Shown here: piece after piece, positions 50,897 through 60,484 of the stretch
Layout of the letters: each line of letters begins with the position of its first letter
How positions within the stretch are numbered: position 1 is the first letter of the stretch
Source of the DNA: Rhodospirillales bacterium
Lineage (GTDB): Bacteria; Pseudomonadota; Alphaproteobacteria; Dongiales; Dongiaceae
NCBI GenBank assembly: GCA_009885795.1
Contig: VFKA01000012.1
Coordinates: 1 to 64,000, forward strand
DNA length: 64,000 nucleotides
Direction: 5' to 3'
Translations under genes and position numbers: made by a program
The notes under the pieces: model-generated
What the model saw: only the letters and a program-made list of their open reading frames with translations
Databases searched by the model: none
What the model was told of the DNA's origin: nothing

Positions 50897-51631
50897 CTAA
50901 TGCGTTGGCACTTCTCCAAAATCGCTTCTGATCGGGAAGAAACGATCATTATTGATGATTATTTTCCCCTTACTCGTGAAGTGAATTCCTTCATAAATAT
51001 TGCCGCCGAACAGTAGATAGCCTGGCGTAGTCCCACCCAACTTCAACAGAAGACATGGATTTGTATTCTGATTACCATAGTTCCACTCGGCATTGAATCG
51101 AGCATTATCACCAATCCGCCGGTGAATTTCATACGACTGAAACACCACTTCATCAATTCCCTCGGACAAGAGATGCATCGTGCGAACGCTAAAATCCGGA
51201 TAGCGAATGACCAAGACAATGTCTGTGATCGCACCGCGGGCCTGTCGGTGTGCTCTATGCTTTGCGACCTCTTCTTTGGTTAGTCGCTTCTCTGACGCAG
51301 GGAACGAGTACTTTTCGTTGATGATTGTATAGCAGCCTTTTTCATGATCGTGATCAAAGCCATTCGTATGGCAACCAGAGTATTGAGGCCTCACCTCTCC
51401 GGTCAAATAGTAATAAACGCAAGGATTTGATCGAGGCCCGCCACCAGTATTCCAGATTTGCCAGAAGCTATCAAACACCCCCAACCGAGCTTCTATTTCA
51501 TCGTGTGAAAAAACGATCTCCCGGATGGGGCGTTGCACGTTGTGGGGAAGAAATTTTGTATGACCATCTGCATACTTCACGCAAAAGCCGACGTAGAGTA
51601 CTTCCCCGCGTGGTTCGTTCACGAGCGTCAC
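50897..51631 (-). CDS. Internally duplicated protein of unknown function, cargo of the inverted-repeat unit
   Basis: The 244-residue soluble product consists of two homologous halves, about residues 12-111 and 136-233. Each shows a beta-rich opening (VGFCVKYADGHT / IVLVIRYPDFSV), an EI-x2-R-x-G turn (45-51 / 168-174), W-N, N-P-C (69-71 / 191-193), I-I-N (103-105 / 225-227) and F-P (110-111 / 232-233). I do not recognise the family. GTG 51631 follows GGAGGGAGGATGTAG, a strong ribosome binding site. Base composition is much less G+C-rich than its surroundings, and it lies alone between perfect 15-bp inverted repeats, both signs of transfer. No transposase is encoded. Confidence 0.7.
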   Translation of the reverse strand: MTLVNEPRGEVLYVGFCVKYADGHTKFLPHNVQRPIREIVFSHDEIEARLGVFDSFWQIWNTGGGPRSNPCVYYYLTGEVRPQYSGCHTNGFDHDHEKGCYTIINEKYSFPASEKRLTKEEVAKHRAHRQARGAITDIVLVIRYPDFSVRTMHLLSEGIDEVVFQSYEIHRRIGDNARFNAEWNYGNQNTNPCLLLKLGGTTPGYLLFGGNIYEGIHFTSKGKIIINNDRFFPIRSDFGEVPTH

Positions 51632-51713
51632 CTACATCCTCCCTCCGACTACTGGTGGAACGCTATCGCAATAGTGGGTAAAGTGCAATATGCCTCGCAA
51701 AAGAGGTAACGTC

Positions 51714-51822
51714 AGGTGGATTACGGGATTACGCGGGATTACGGTGCGGGATTACGGTGGGGATTACGGTGGGATTACGGTGACAGGATTACGGGATTAC
51801 GGGATTACGGTGACAGTGCATT
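51714..51822. repeat. Right arm of the terminal-inverted-repeat unit, with tandem GGATTACGG repeats
   Basis: About eight imperfect copies of a GGGATTACGG(T) unit are strung together and twice interrupted by GGTGACAG. The arm ends in CGGTGACAGTGCATT (51808-51822), the exact inverted copy of the left end. The copies vary in spacing (8-15 bases) and have no unique spacers. Confidence 0.85.
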
Positions 51823-51993
51823 CAATTGGCGCCCCGCGCCTAGCATCGAACATGGCCCGCTTCACCCTGCTCGTCATTTCCCCGTGCCGCGCCATTCAAG
51901 GGTCGAGCAAAATGCAAGACCTGACCCCAATCGTTTTGTGAATCTGGTATGCCCTTTCCATCCAGGCCGAGGCGCGCCAAAGAGGGGGTTCCC

Positions 51994-52779
51994 ATGCACA
52001 CAGACGTGAACGGCGTCCGGCTGTTCTACCGGATCGACGGGTCCGGGGACCTTCCCTGGCTCGTGCTCGGCAACTCGCTCATGACGACCCATCGCCTGTG
52101 GGATCGGCAGATGGCCACACTCACGCGCCGGTATCGCGTGCTGCGCCATGACACCCGCGGGCATGGCGACAGCGCGAGCCCGCCACCGCCCTACCGCATG
52201 GACGATCTGGTCGCCGACCTGGCGGGCATCATGGACAAGGCCGGCATCGGCCGGGCGACGGTCATGGGCCTCTCCCTGGGCGGGATGACCGCGATGGGCA
52301 TGACGCTGGCGCATCCGGAGAGGGTCGAGCGCCTGGTCGTCTGCGACGCCCGCGCGGACACACCGCCCGATGGACGCGCCGTTTGGGACGAGCGGATCGC
52401 CGCCGTGCGCAAGAACGGCACCGCCCCGCTGATCGAGCCGACGCTCGCCCGCTGGTTCCGCCCGCATGTCCTGGCCGCGGGCGGCGAGCGCCTCGATACG
52501 CTCCGCGCGCTCATGGCGACGACCACCGCGGCGGGGTTCGAGGGCTGCGCCGAGGCCATCAAGTTCCTGGACTATTTACCCAGGCTCGGCCGGATCGAGG
52601 CGCCGACCCGATTCGTCGTGGGCGAGCATGACCAAGGCGCGCCGGTCGCCGTGATGAAGACCATGCACGAAGCCGTCCCCGGCTCCACCTTCGCCATCGT
52701 GCCCGAGGCCGGGCATATCGCCAATGTCGAGAACCCCGACGGGTTCATGGCCGCCATCGCCGCTTTCCTGAGGGTGTGA
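51994..52779 (+). CDS. Alpha/beta hydrolase, 3-oxoadipate enol-lactonase-like
   Basis: The 261-residue product has GSGDLPWLVLGNSLMTTHRLWD, YRVLRHDTRGHGDS, the nucleophile elbow GLSLGGM (about residue 95), a later acid residue in VVGEHDQGAP and the catalytic histidine in EAGHIANVENPDGF. This pattern is that of PcaD and its relatives. The true substrate may differ because no other protocatechuate genes are near. ATG 51994 follows AGAGGGGG; ATG 51949 is a weaker alternative. Confidence 0.88.
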   Translation: MHTDVNGVRLFYRIDGSGDLPWLVLGNSLMTTHRLWDRQMATLTRRYRVLRHDTRGHGDSASPPPPYRMDDLVADLAGIMDKAGIGRATVMGLSLGGMTAMGMTLAHPERVERLVVCDARADTPPDGRAVWDERIAAVRKNGTAPLIEPTLARWFRPHVLAAGGERLDTLRALMATTTAAGFEGCAEAIKFLDYLPRLGRIEAPTRFVVGEHDQGAPVAVMKTMHEAVPGSTFAIVPEAGHIANVENPDGFMAAIAAFLRV

Positions 52780-52798
52780 GCGCCGCCCGCCGGAATTC

Positions 52799-53575
52799 CT
52801 ACCGGCTCTCGAAGCCGGGCTTCTTCTTCGCCAGGAACGCCTCGATGCCGCGGCGGTAATCGCCCGAGTCGGCCAAGGCGAAGCTCTCGTCCATCTCGGC
52901 CTCGCTCCACGGCTTCGGGTCGAGGGCGCGGCGTATCAGCCGCTTGTGCGCACGCGCCGCCAATGGTGCGCCGTCGGCGATGCACCGCGCGGTGGCGGCG
53001 ATTTCGCCCTCAAGGGCCTCGTCCGCCACCACGCGGCTCACCAATCCCTTTTGCATGGCCTCGCCGGCATCGAACACCCGGCCCTCGAGCAGTATCTCCA
53101 GCGCCACCGCGTGCCCGGCCAGCTCGACGAGATAGGCGATCTCGGGGTAGGGCATGGCGAAGCCCAGGCGTTGTATCGGCGCGCCGAAGGTACTCGACGA
53201 AGCCGCGATCCTGATGTCGCAGAGGATCGCGATCTGCAACCCGGCGCCGACGCAAGCGCCCCGAATGGCGGCGACAATCGGCATCGGGCAGTCGCGAATC
53301 GCGCCGAGCGCGAGGTTCACGACCGCGCCATAGGCCTTGGCCTCCGCGGCCGTGCGCCGGTGGATCGCGAACTCGGCGATGTCCGCGCCGGCGGCAAACG
53401 CGCCTCCGGCGCCGGTCAGGACGACGCAGCGGACGGCGCCGTCGGCCGAGACCGACAGCATGGCCGCCGCCAGCGCCCGCCACATGTCGAGGTCGAGGGC
53501 GTTGCGCTTGTCGGGCCGGTTCAGCGTCAGCGTCGCGACGTCGCCGGCAAGGTCGATGAGGATGGAATCGCCCAT
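52799..53575 (-). CDS. Enoyl-CoA hydratase/isomerase family protein
   Basis: The 258-residue crotonase-fold product has VATLTLNRPDKRNALDLDMW, the oxyanion-hole AAGADIAEF, IRGACVGAGLQIAILCDIRIA, and a FGAPIQRLGFAMPYPE block. The usual first catalytic glutamate region is altered (IQRLG), so it may be an isomerase or dehalogenase-type member rather than a true hydratase. It is convergent with the alpha/beta hydrolase and divergent from the dioxygenase. Confidence 0.87.
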   Translation of the reverse strand: MGDSILIDLAGDVATLTLNRPDKRNALDLDMWRALAAAMLSVSADGAVRCVVLTGAGGAFAAGADIAEFAIHRRTAAEAKAYGAVVNLALGAIRDCPMPIVAAIRGACVGAGLQIAILCDIRIAASSSTFGAPIQRLGFAMPYPEIAYLVELAGHAVALEILLEGRVFDAGEAMQKGLVSRVVADEALEGEIAATARCIADGAPLAARAHKRLIRRALDPKPWSEAEMDESFALADSGDYRRGIEAFLAKKKPGFESR

Positions 53576-53722
53576 GGTCAGGCGAGCCTATCAGCCGCGA
53601 GGCGATGGGCGGAAGGCCCCGCCGTTGTTCGACCACGGGATGATTGAAATCGCCGCCGGATTGGCGTTATCATTCTCGGGCACCAAGGGATGGCGCGTCC
53701 GAAATCCGGGGGGACGGGGCGC

Positions 53723-54592
53723 ATGTTGAACGAAGAGCAACTGGATCGGTTCTGGACCGACGGCTATCTGGTCGTCGAAAACGGCGTCCTCGAAAACCAG
53801 CTCGCCGCCCTCAACCGGCAGCTCGAAGCATGGATCGAGGAAAGCCGCCGGCAGATTTCGAATTTCGGCGAGACCATCGACGGCAAGGCCCGCTTCGATC
53901 TCGAGCCCGGCCACACGCCAGAGCGGCCGCGGCTCAGGCGCGTCGCCAATCCCGCCGATATTTCCGAGACTTACCGGGACGCGTTGTGGACGGCCCCGCT
54001 CGTGGATATGGTGGTCGACCTCATCGGGGCCAACGTCAAATTCCATCACTGCAAGCTGAACATGAAGCTGCCGGGCATGGAAACGTCGGTGGGCTACCAT
54101 CAGGACCACCCTTACGACCCCCATACCAACGACGACGTCATCGTCGCCCTGGCCATGTTGACGGACATGACGCGCGAGAACGGCTGCCTGATGGTGGTGC
54201 CGGGCTCGCACCGCGAGCGCTACAGCCTGTTCCAGAACGACAAGTATGTCGGCGAGATTTCCCCCGCCGAGGTCGGACGGCTGGAGCGGCGCGCCGTTCC
54301 GCTGACGGGCAAGGCGGGGTCGGTGATCCTGCAACACACCTGGATGGTACACGGATCGGGGACGAACCAGACCGACCGACCGCGCAACCTTCTCATCTGC
54401 GACTACACCGCCGCCGACGCGTTCCCCCTGACCCCGCCGGCGGTGCCGAGTTCCCTCACCGGCTCGATGGTGCACGGCCAGCCGACGCGCTTTGCCCGCC
54501 TCAAGGCCGGCATCCTCGAACTGCCGGCGCCTTACCGGCAGGATTCGTTCTTCGACCTGCAGGGCGCCAAGAAGCAGGCCGCGGCGGAATAG
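53723..54592 (+). CDS. Phytanoyl-CoA dioxygenase (PhyH) family protein
   Basis: The product of about 289 residues has a non-heme Fe(II)/2-oxoglutarate dioxygenase pattern: FWTDGYLVVENGVLE, the metal motif HxD in VGYHQDHPYDPHTNDDV, GCLMVVPGSHRERYSLF, and the distal histidine plus arginine in QHTWMVHGSGTNQTDRPRN. It would hydroxylate a small molecule. It lies 88 bases ahead of a polyamine/opine-type importer, so the imported compound may be its substrate. ATG 53723 has GGACGGGGCGC in front; ATG 53690 is the upstream alternative. Confidence 0.87.
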   Translation: MLNEEQLDRFWTDGYLVVENGVLENQLAALNRQLEAWIEESRRQISNFGETIDGKARFDLEPGHTPERPRLRRVANPADISETYRDALWTAPLVDMVVDLIGANVKFHHCKLNMKLPGMETSVGYHQDHPYDPHTNDDVIVALAMLTDMTRENGCLMVVPGSHRERYSLFQNDKYVGEISPAEVGRLERRAVPLTGKAGSVILQHTWMVHGSGTNQTDRPRNLLICDYTAADAFPLTPPAVPSSLTGSMVHGQPTRFARLKAGILELPAPYRQDSFFDLQGAKKQAAAE

Positions 54593-54680
54593 GGGACGCC
54601 ACAATCATTTGACTCCCTAGCCCTCGCTCCATAGCCTGTCCGCGAAGAAGAACAAGGTTGCCTGAGCGCCACGGGAGACG

Positions 54681-55775
<1,095 letters not shown>

Positions 55776-55878
55776 GGAGCGCCCGGCGCGGCGTCGTTCG
55801 CCTATCGAGGAACGAAGCCTAGGGACCATGCGTGCAACCGCCGGCAACGCCGGCACAGACGAAGGGAGAACGACACCG

Positions 55879-56940
55879 ATGAAAGCAATACCGGCCCTTA
55901 CCGGCCTTCTCATGGCGGGCACTGCCGCCATGGCTTTGACCGTCGCCATGCCGGCGACGGCACAGGAAGCATTGACCATCGTCTCGTGGGGCGGCGCCTA
56001 TCAGGACAGCCAACGCGAAGCCTATTACAAGCCGTTCGCCAAGGAAACGGGCGTCGTCATCACCGAGGAAGAGTACGACGGCGAGCTGGCCAAGGTGAAG
56101 GCCATGGTCGACACCAACTCGGTCACCTGGGACGTGATCGACGTCGACACCAACCACGCCATGAGCGGCTGCGACGAGGGCATCCTCGAGCCCATCGACT
56201 ACGCCAAGGTCGGCCAGCCGAGGGAGAAGTTCGTGCAAGGCGCGGCGCTCGATTGCGCCGTCGGCACCATCGTGTACTCCACCATCTACGCCTACGACGC
56301 CGACAAGCTGAAGGACGGCCCGACGACTATCGCCGATCTGTTCGACACGGCGAAATTCCCGGGCAAGCGCGGCCTCTTGAAGAAGCCGTTCGGCAATCTG
56401 GAGTGGGCTCTCATCGCCGACGGCGTGGCGGACGCCGAGGTCTACAATTTGCTGCGCACGCCCGAAGGCGTGGACCGCGCCTTCGCCAAGCTGGATACCA
56501 TCAAGAAGGACGTGGTGTGGTGGGAGGCCGGCGCCCAGCCGCCGCAGCTTCTCGCCGACGGCGAGGTGGTAATGACCTCGGCGTGGAACGGGCGCATCTT
56601 CAAGGCGATCAAGGAAGAGGGCAAGAACTTCAAGATCGTCTGGGACCGCCAGCAGCCCGACTTCGATTTTTGGGTCATCCCCAAGGGCGCGCCGAAGATG
56701 GACCTGAGCTACAAGTTCATCGCCTATGCCAGCGACCCCAAGGTCATGGCCAACCAGTCGAAGTACATCTCCTACGGCCCGACGGTTGTGGACGCGATTC
56801 CGCACATCGAGCCGGCGACACTGGAGCATCTACCGACCAACCCGGAGAATCTGAAGACCGCGTTGCCGATCGATGCTCAGTACTGGGCCGACAACAACGA
56901 CGAGTTGCTGAAGCGGTTCAACGCCTGGCTGGCGCAGTAA
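55879..56940 (+). CDS. potD: Polyamine/opine-type ABC transporter substrate-binding protein
   Basis: The 353-residue product has a signal peptide (MKAIPALTGLLMAGTAAMAL, cleavage near ATAQE) and a PotD-like fold: LTIVSWGGAYQDSQREAYYKPF, WDVIDVDTNHAMSGCDEGILEPID, FPGKRGLLKKPFGNLEWALIADG, and VVMTSAWNGRI. It binds a cationic or carboxylate ligand in the periplasm. ATG 55879 follows GAAGGGAG. The frame runs upstream into potA's end without similarity. A strong GC hairpin follows its stop. Confidence 0.92.
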   Translation: MKAIPALTGLLMAGTAAMALTVAMPATAQEALTIVSWGGAYQDSQREAYYKPFAKETGVVITEEEYDGELAKVKAMVDTNSVTWDVIDVDTNHAMSGCDEGILEPIDYAKVGQPREKFVQGAALDCAVGTIVYSTIYAYDADKLKDGPTTIADLFDTAKFPGKRGLLKKPFGNLEWALIADGVADAEVYNLLRTPEGVDRAFAKLDTIKKDVVWWEAGAQPPQLLADGEVVMTSAWNGRIFKAIKEEGKNFKIVWDRQQPDFDFWVIPKGAPKMDLSYKFIAYASDPKVMANQSKYISYGPTVVDAIPHIEPATLEHLPTNPENLKTALPIDAQYWADNNDELLKRFNAWLAQ

Positions 56941-56953
56941 GCTCGTAGATGCC

Positions 56954-56989
56954 GCGGGCGGGAGGGGTCGAGCGCCCCTCCCGTCCCGC
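56954..56989 (+). other. GC-rich intra-operon hairpin after the binding-protein gene
   Basis: GCGGGCGGGAGGGG and CCCCTCCCGTCCCGC form a near-perfect stem of about 13 bp with a short loop and no T tract. It lies between potD and potB. In many importer operons such a stem stabilises the binding-protein mRNA and lowers permease output. Confidence 0.7.
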
Positions 56990-56999
56990 AACCCAGGCC

Positions 57000-58250
57000 A
57001 TGGTCAGCCTCGCCACCGATATCGTCCGCACCGCCGACGGCGTGCCGCTCAAGGTGACGCTTCGGCGCGTCGATCGGGCGCGCAAGCTGAAGGCGGTGGC
57101 GTTGGTGGTGCCGTTGTTCCTGTTCATTTTGTTGAGCTTCGCCATCCCCATCGGCGTCATGCTGTTCCGAGCGGTGGACAACCCGGAGATCGCAGGCGCC
57201 CTGCCGAACACCGTGGCCGAGCTCGCCCGCTGGAACGGCGACGAGCTGCCGGACGAGGCGACCTACGCGGCGCTGGCGGGCGAGCTCCAGGCGGCGCACA
57301 AGAGCAAGACCCTGGGTCTCATCGGCAAGCGGCTCAATTACGAACTGCCGGGCGTTCGCAGCAAGATCATGGCGATCGGACGCGCCGTCACCAAGATCGA
57401 GGCCGGTCCCTACAAGGACGCCGTCATCGGCATCGACCCGATGCTGGGCGAGCGGAGGCTGTGGACGGTCATCAAGAGCGCCGGCGAGCCGTACACCATC
57501 TTCTATCTGCTCTCGGCTCTCGATTTCGAGCGCACCCAGGACGGCGACATCGTCAATGTCTCGGCGGACCGGGCGATTTTCCGCGACGTGTTCTTGCGCA
57601 CGATGGGCATCAGTATGACGGTGACGCTCGCCACCCTCGTGCTGGGATTCCCGGTTGCCTACCTGCTGGCCTCGCTGCCGGCGCGCACCAGCAATCTGTT
57701 GATGATCCTGGTGCTGTTGCCGTTCTGGACCTCGCTCCTGGTACGCACCACCGCATGGGTGGTGCTGCTGCAAACCGAAGGCGTGGTCAACGACGCGCTC
57801 ATGTTGCTCGGCTTCGTCGATGAGCGGCTGCAACTCATCTTCAGCCGTTTCGGCACCATCGTGGCGATGACGCATATCCAATTGCCGTTCACGCTGTTGC
57901 CGATCTACAGCGTCATGAAAACGATCTCGCCCACCCACGTGCGCGCCGCCCGCTCGCTGGGCGCCGGGCCGTTCGTCGCCTTCTGGCGCATCTATTTCCC
58001 GCAGACCGTGCCCGGCATCGCCGCGGGGTGCCTCCTCACCTTCATCCTCTCGCTCGGCTACTACATCACGCCGGCCCTGGTCGGCGGGCCGACCGACCAG
58101 ATGGTGAGTTCGTTCGTGGCGATCTACACCAACATGGAGTTGAACTGGGGCATGGCCTCGGCGCTCGGCGCCATCCTGCTGGCCGCCACGCTGGTGCTGT
58201 ACCTGCTCTACAATCGTCTCATCGGCATCGACAAGTTGAAACTCGGCTGA
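57000..58250 (+). CDS. potB: Polyamine-type ABC transporter permease with large periplasmic insertion
   Basis: The 416-residue protein begins with one hydrophobic span (KAVALVVPLFLFILLSFAIPIGVMLF, about 33-58). It then has an extra region of about 140 residues (AELARWNGDELPDEATYAAL ... RTQDGDIVNVSADRAIF) before the usual five-helix permease core (FLRTMGISMTVTLATLVLGF onward) with the EAA loop (RAARSLGAGPFVAFWRIYFPQTV). The insertion should face the periplasm and may contact the binding protein. ATG 57000 is chosen; the frame runs 17 codons upstream through the hairpin. Confidence 0.9.
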   Translation: MVSLATDIVRTADGVPLKVTLRRVDRARKLKAVALVVPLFLFILLSFAIPIGVMLFRAVDNPEIAGALPNTVAELARWNGDELPDEATYAALAGELQAAHKSKTLGLIGKRLNYELPGVRSKIMAIGRAVTKIEAGPYKDAVIGIDPMLGERRLWTVIKSAGEPYTIFYLLSALDFERTQDGDIVNVSADRAIFRDVFLRTMGISMTVTLATLVLGFPVAYLLASLPARTSNLLMILVLLPFWTSLLVRTTAWVVLLQTEGVVNDALMLLGFVDERLQLIFSRFGTIVAMTHIQLPFTLLPIYSVMKTISPTHVRAARSLGAGPFVAFWRIYFPQTVPGIAAGCLLTFILSLGYYITPALVGGPTDQMVSSFVAIYTNMELNWGMASALGAILLAATLVLYLLYNRLIGIDKLKLG

Positions 58251-58258
58251 CCAACGCC

Positions 58259-59086
58259 ATGGCCGTCGCCCCTTACGCCTCGCCCGTCGAACGCGCCTGG
58301 TACTACGTCTTTCGGGCGATTTGCGCGCTGGTGCTGCTGTTCCTGATCGCGCCCATTCTGGTGATCATGCCGCTGTCGTTCAACGCCGAGCCCTGGTTCA
58401 CCTATCCGATGCCGGGATGGTCCTGGCGCTGGTACGAGGACTTCTTCAGCAGCGACCGCTGGCAGATCGCGTTGCAGAACTCGATCGTTATCGCGGTATC
58501 GACCACGATCTTGGCCAGCTTCCTCGGCGTCCTCGCGGCGCTCGGCCTGTCGCGATCGCACTTCCCCTGGCGCGCGCTGGTCATGGGGCTGCTGATCTCG
58601 CCCATGATCGTGCCGGTGGTGATCACCGCGGTGGGCATGTATTTCTTCTATGCGACGATCGGGCTGACTGGCAGCTATCTCGGCTTAATCCTCGCGCACA
58701 CGGCGCTGGCCACGCCCTTCGTGGTGATCACCGTGACCGCGACCTTGACCGGATTCGACTACAACCTGGCGCGGGCCGGGGCGGGCCTGGGGGCGGCTCC
58801 GGCGCGGGTGTTCTTCAGGGTGATTCTGCCGCTCATCCTGCCGGGGGTAATTTCCGGCGCCCTCTTCGCCTTCGCCACCTCCTGGGACGATGTGGTCACC
58901 GTGCTGTTCATTGGCAGCGCCGAGCAGCGCACGCTTCCCCGTCAGATGTTCAGCGGCATCCGCGAGCAGATCAGCCCCACCATCACCGCCGCCGCGACGT
59001 TGCTGATTCTGTTCGCGGTCTTCCTGCTGGCCACGGTCGAGCTGCTGCGCCGGCGCTCGGAGCGCCTGCGCGGCGTGCGGGTCTGA
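58259..59086 (+). CDS. potC: Polyamine-type ABC transporter permease
   Basis: The 275-residue protein has six hydrophobic spans. They include AICALVLLFLIAPILVIMPLSF with the PotC-like FNAEPWFTYPMPGWSWRWYEDFF, and the EAA loop (LARAGAGLGAAPARVFFRVILPLI). It completes the channel with PotB. ATG 58259 lies 8 bases after the potB stop. It is followed by the PadR-like gene 9 bases later. Confidence 0.92.
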   Translation: MAVAPYASPVERAWYYVFRAICALVLLFLIAPILVIMPLSFNAEPWFTYPMPGWSWRWYEDFFSSDRWQIALQNSIVIAVSTTILASFLGVLAALGLSRSHFPWRALVMGLLISPMIVPVVITAVGMYFFYATIGLTGSYLGLILAHTALATPFVVITVTATLTGFDYNLARAGAGLGAAPARVFFRVILPLILPGVISGALFAFATSWDDVVTVLFIGSAEQRTLPRQMFSGIREQISPTITAAATLLILFAVFLLATVELLRRRSERLRGVRV

Positions 59087-59095
59087 GAGGCACCT

Positions 59096-59629
59096 TTGTA
59101 CCGGGACAAGAGCCTCATCCCCAGCGAGGCCGTGCGGCTGACCGTTCTCGGCATCCTCGCCCAGGAGGGACCGCGCCCCTATGGCGAGCTTGCCGGCGCG
59201 GCGCGCCATTTCGGCCAGCGCGTCGTCGGCCCATCGCTCGATCTTCTCGGCCCCTCGATCGAGCTCTTACGGGTCGAGGGTCTCATCGAGGCCGTGCCCG
59301 GCGCGGACGAAGACCGGGTCCGCATCGCCGAGGCGGGCGCCGCCGAGCTACGCCGCCTGCTGACAGCACCTCTCGGCGGCCCCATGGGCGGCATCAACCG
59401 GCTCATCGTCGCCCTCAAAATGCGCTTCCTGCATTTGCTCTCGCCGGACGAGCGGCGCCAGCAGGTCGAACTGTTGACGGATTTATGCCGGGAGGAGCTG
59501 GTGCGCGTGGCCGATCTGCGCCGCCACCACGACGGCGAGACCGGCTATCTGACCGAATGGCTGGATCACGACCTCGCCGAAATCGACACCCGCCTCGCCT
59601 GGCTGAAGGACTTCGCGGCGCGACTGTAG
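59096..59629 (+). CDS. PadR-like winged-helix transcriptional regulator
   Basis: The 177-residue product has an N-terminal winged helix (EAVRLTVLGILAQEGPRPYGELA, SIELLRVEGLIEAVPG) and a helical C-terminal half (RRQQVELLTDLCREELVRVADLRRHH), as in PadR-family repressors. The start is TTG 59096; a better ribosome binding site is lacking. Its position at the end of the transporter operon suggests it responds to the imported substrate. Assignment to PadR is by layout and is not certain. Confidence 0.65.
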   Translation: MYRDKSLIPSEAVRLTVLGILAQEGPRPYGELAGAARHFGQRVVGPSLDLLGPSIELLRVEGLIEAVPGADEDRVRIAEAGAAELRRLLTAPLGGPMGGINRLIVALKMRFLHLLSPDERRQQVELLTDLCREELVRVADLRRHHDGETGYLTEWLDHDLAEIDTRLAWLKDFAARL

Positions 59630-59658
59630 CCCTCACTTTTGAGGACGCCGGCTGGGGC

Positions 59659-59727
59659 CTCGTCCTTCGACAAGCTCAGGACGAGGGATACCTAAGAATC
59701 CTCATGCTGAGCCTGTCGAAGCATGAG
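59659..59727. repeat. TTCGACAGGCTCAGGATGAGG-type inverted repeat
   Basis: The left arm CGTCCTTCGACAAGCTCAGG and right arm CTGAGCCTGTCGAAGCATGAG form a long imperfect stem. It is the third copy of the family seen at 30610-30654 and, degenerate, at 2828-2885. It lies just past the convergent SDR gene end. Confidence 0.85.
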
Positions 59728-59743
59728 CCTGTCGATAAGACCG

Positions 59744-60484
59744 TCAATACAGGTGCTGGCCGCCGGTAACGAAGATCTCGGTGCCGGTGACGTAGCCGAA
59801 ATCGGCGCCGCATAGCTGAAAGACAGCGGCCGCGACCTCCTCGGGCCGGCCCAAGCGGTGCATGGGGATGCGCGGGATGAGCGCGTCGTATTCCGGGCCG
59901 ATCATCGCCGTCTCGATCTCGCCGGGCGCCACCGCGTTCACGCGCACGCCCAGAGCGGCGAATTCGACCGCCAATTCGCGCGTCAACGCCGACAGCGCCG
60001 CTTTCGACGTCGAGTAGGCCGAGCTCGCGAAGGGGTGAATCGCGTGCCCGGCGATCGACGTGATGTTGACGATCGAACCTTGGCCGCGGTGCAAGACTTG
60101 CGCGAAGCCCCGCGCGAGTGCCAGCGGCGCGAACACGTTGAGCTCGAAGACCTCGCGCCACCCTTCGACGTCGCCATTGAGGCACCCGAGGCGCTCCTTG
60201 AAGGCGGTCTTGGGGGAGTGCGCGGCGTTGTTCACCAAGGCATGGAGCGGGCCCGCGCCCAAAATCGCCAAGGACTCGGCGATGAAGCGGTCGAGCTCGG
60301 CGGCAACGGAGAGATCCGCCGTCAGGTGATGCGACCAATTGGGGTCGCGCTTGCATTCCTCGGGCACGGCCTCGCGGCTGCAAGTCACGATCCGCCACCC
60401 CGCCTCGCTGAACCGCTTGACCGTGGCGTGACCGATGCCCCGCGAGGCGCCGGTCAGGATGACGGTCTTGCGCTCGCCGTCCAC
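59744..60484 (-). CDS. Short-chain dehydrogenase/reductase
   Basis: The 246-residue product has the SDR Rossmann motif ILTGASRGIGHA, NNAAHSP, catalytic serine in ITSIAGHAI, the YxxxK in SSAYSTSKAALSALTRELAVE, and a closing PGEIETAM and VTGTEIFVTGG. It would use NAD(P)H on an unknown carbonyl or alcohol. The start is GTG 60484 directly after the previous gene's stop; the two are likely in one operon. Confidence 0.92.
   Translation of the reverse strand: MDGERKTVILTGASRGIGHATVKRFSEAGWRIVTCSREAVPEECKRDPNWSHHLTADLSVAAELDRFIAESLAILGAGPLHALVNNAAHSPKTAFKERLGCLNGDVEGWREVFELNVFAPLALARGFAQVLHRGQGSIVNITSIAGHAIHPFASSAYSTSKAALSALTRELAVEFAALGVRVNAVAPGEIETAMIGPEYDALIPRIPMHRLGRPEEVAAAVFQLCGADFGYVTGTEIFVTGGQHLY

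Noticed and set aside
51714-51822. Possible CRISPR array (regular GGATTACGG repeats)
   Set aside because: Units are only 8-15 bases, directly adjacent and without unique spacers. They form one arm of an inverted-repeat unit.
56954-56989. Rho-independent terminator between the binding-protein and permease genes
   Set aside because: The stem is strong but no T tract follows, and the downstream permease genes need the same transcript, so it is called an intra-operon hairpin.
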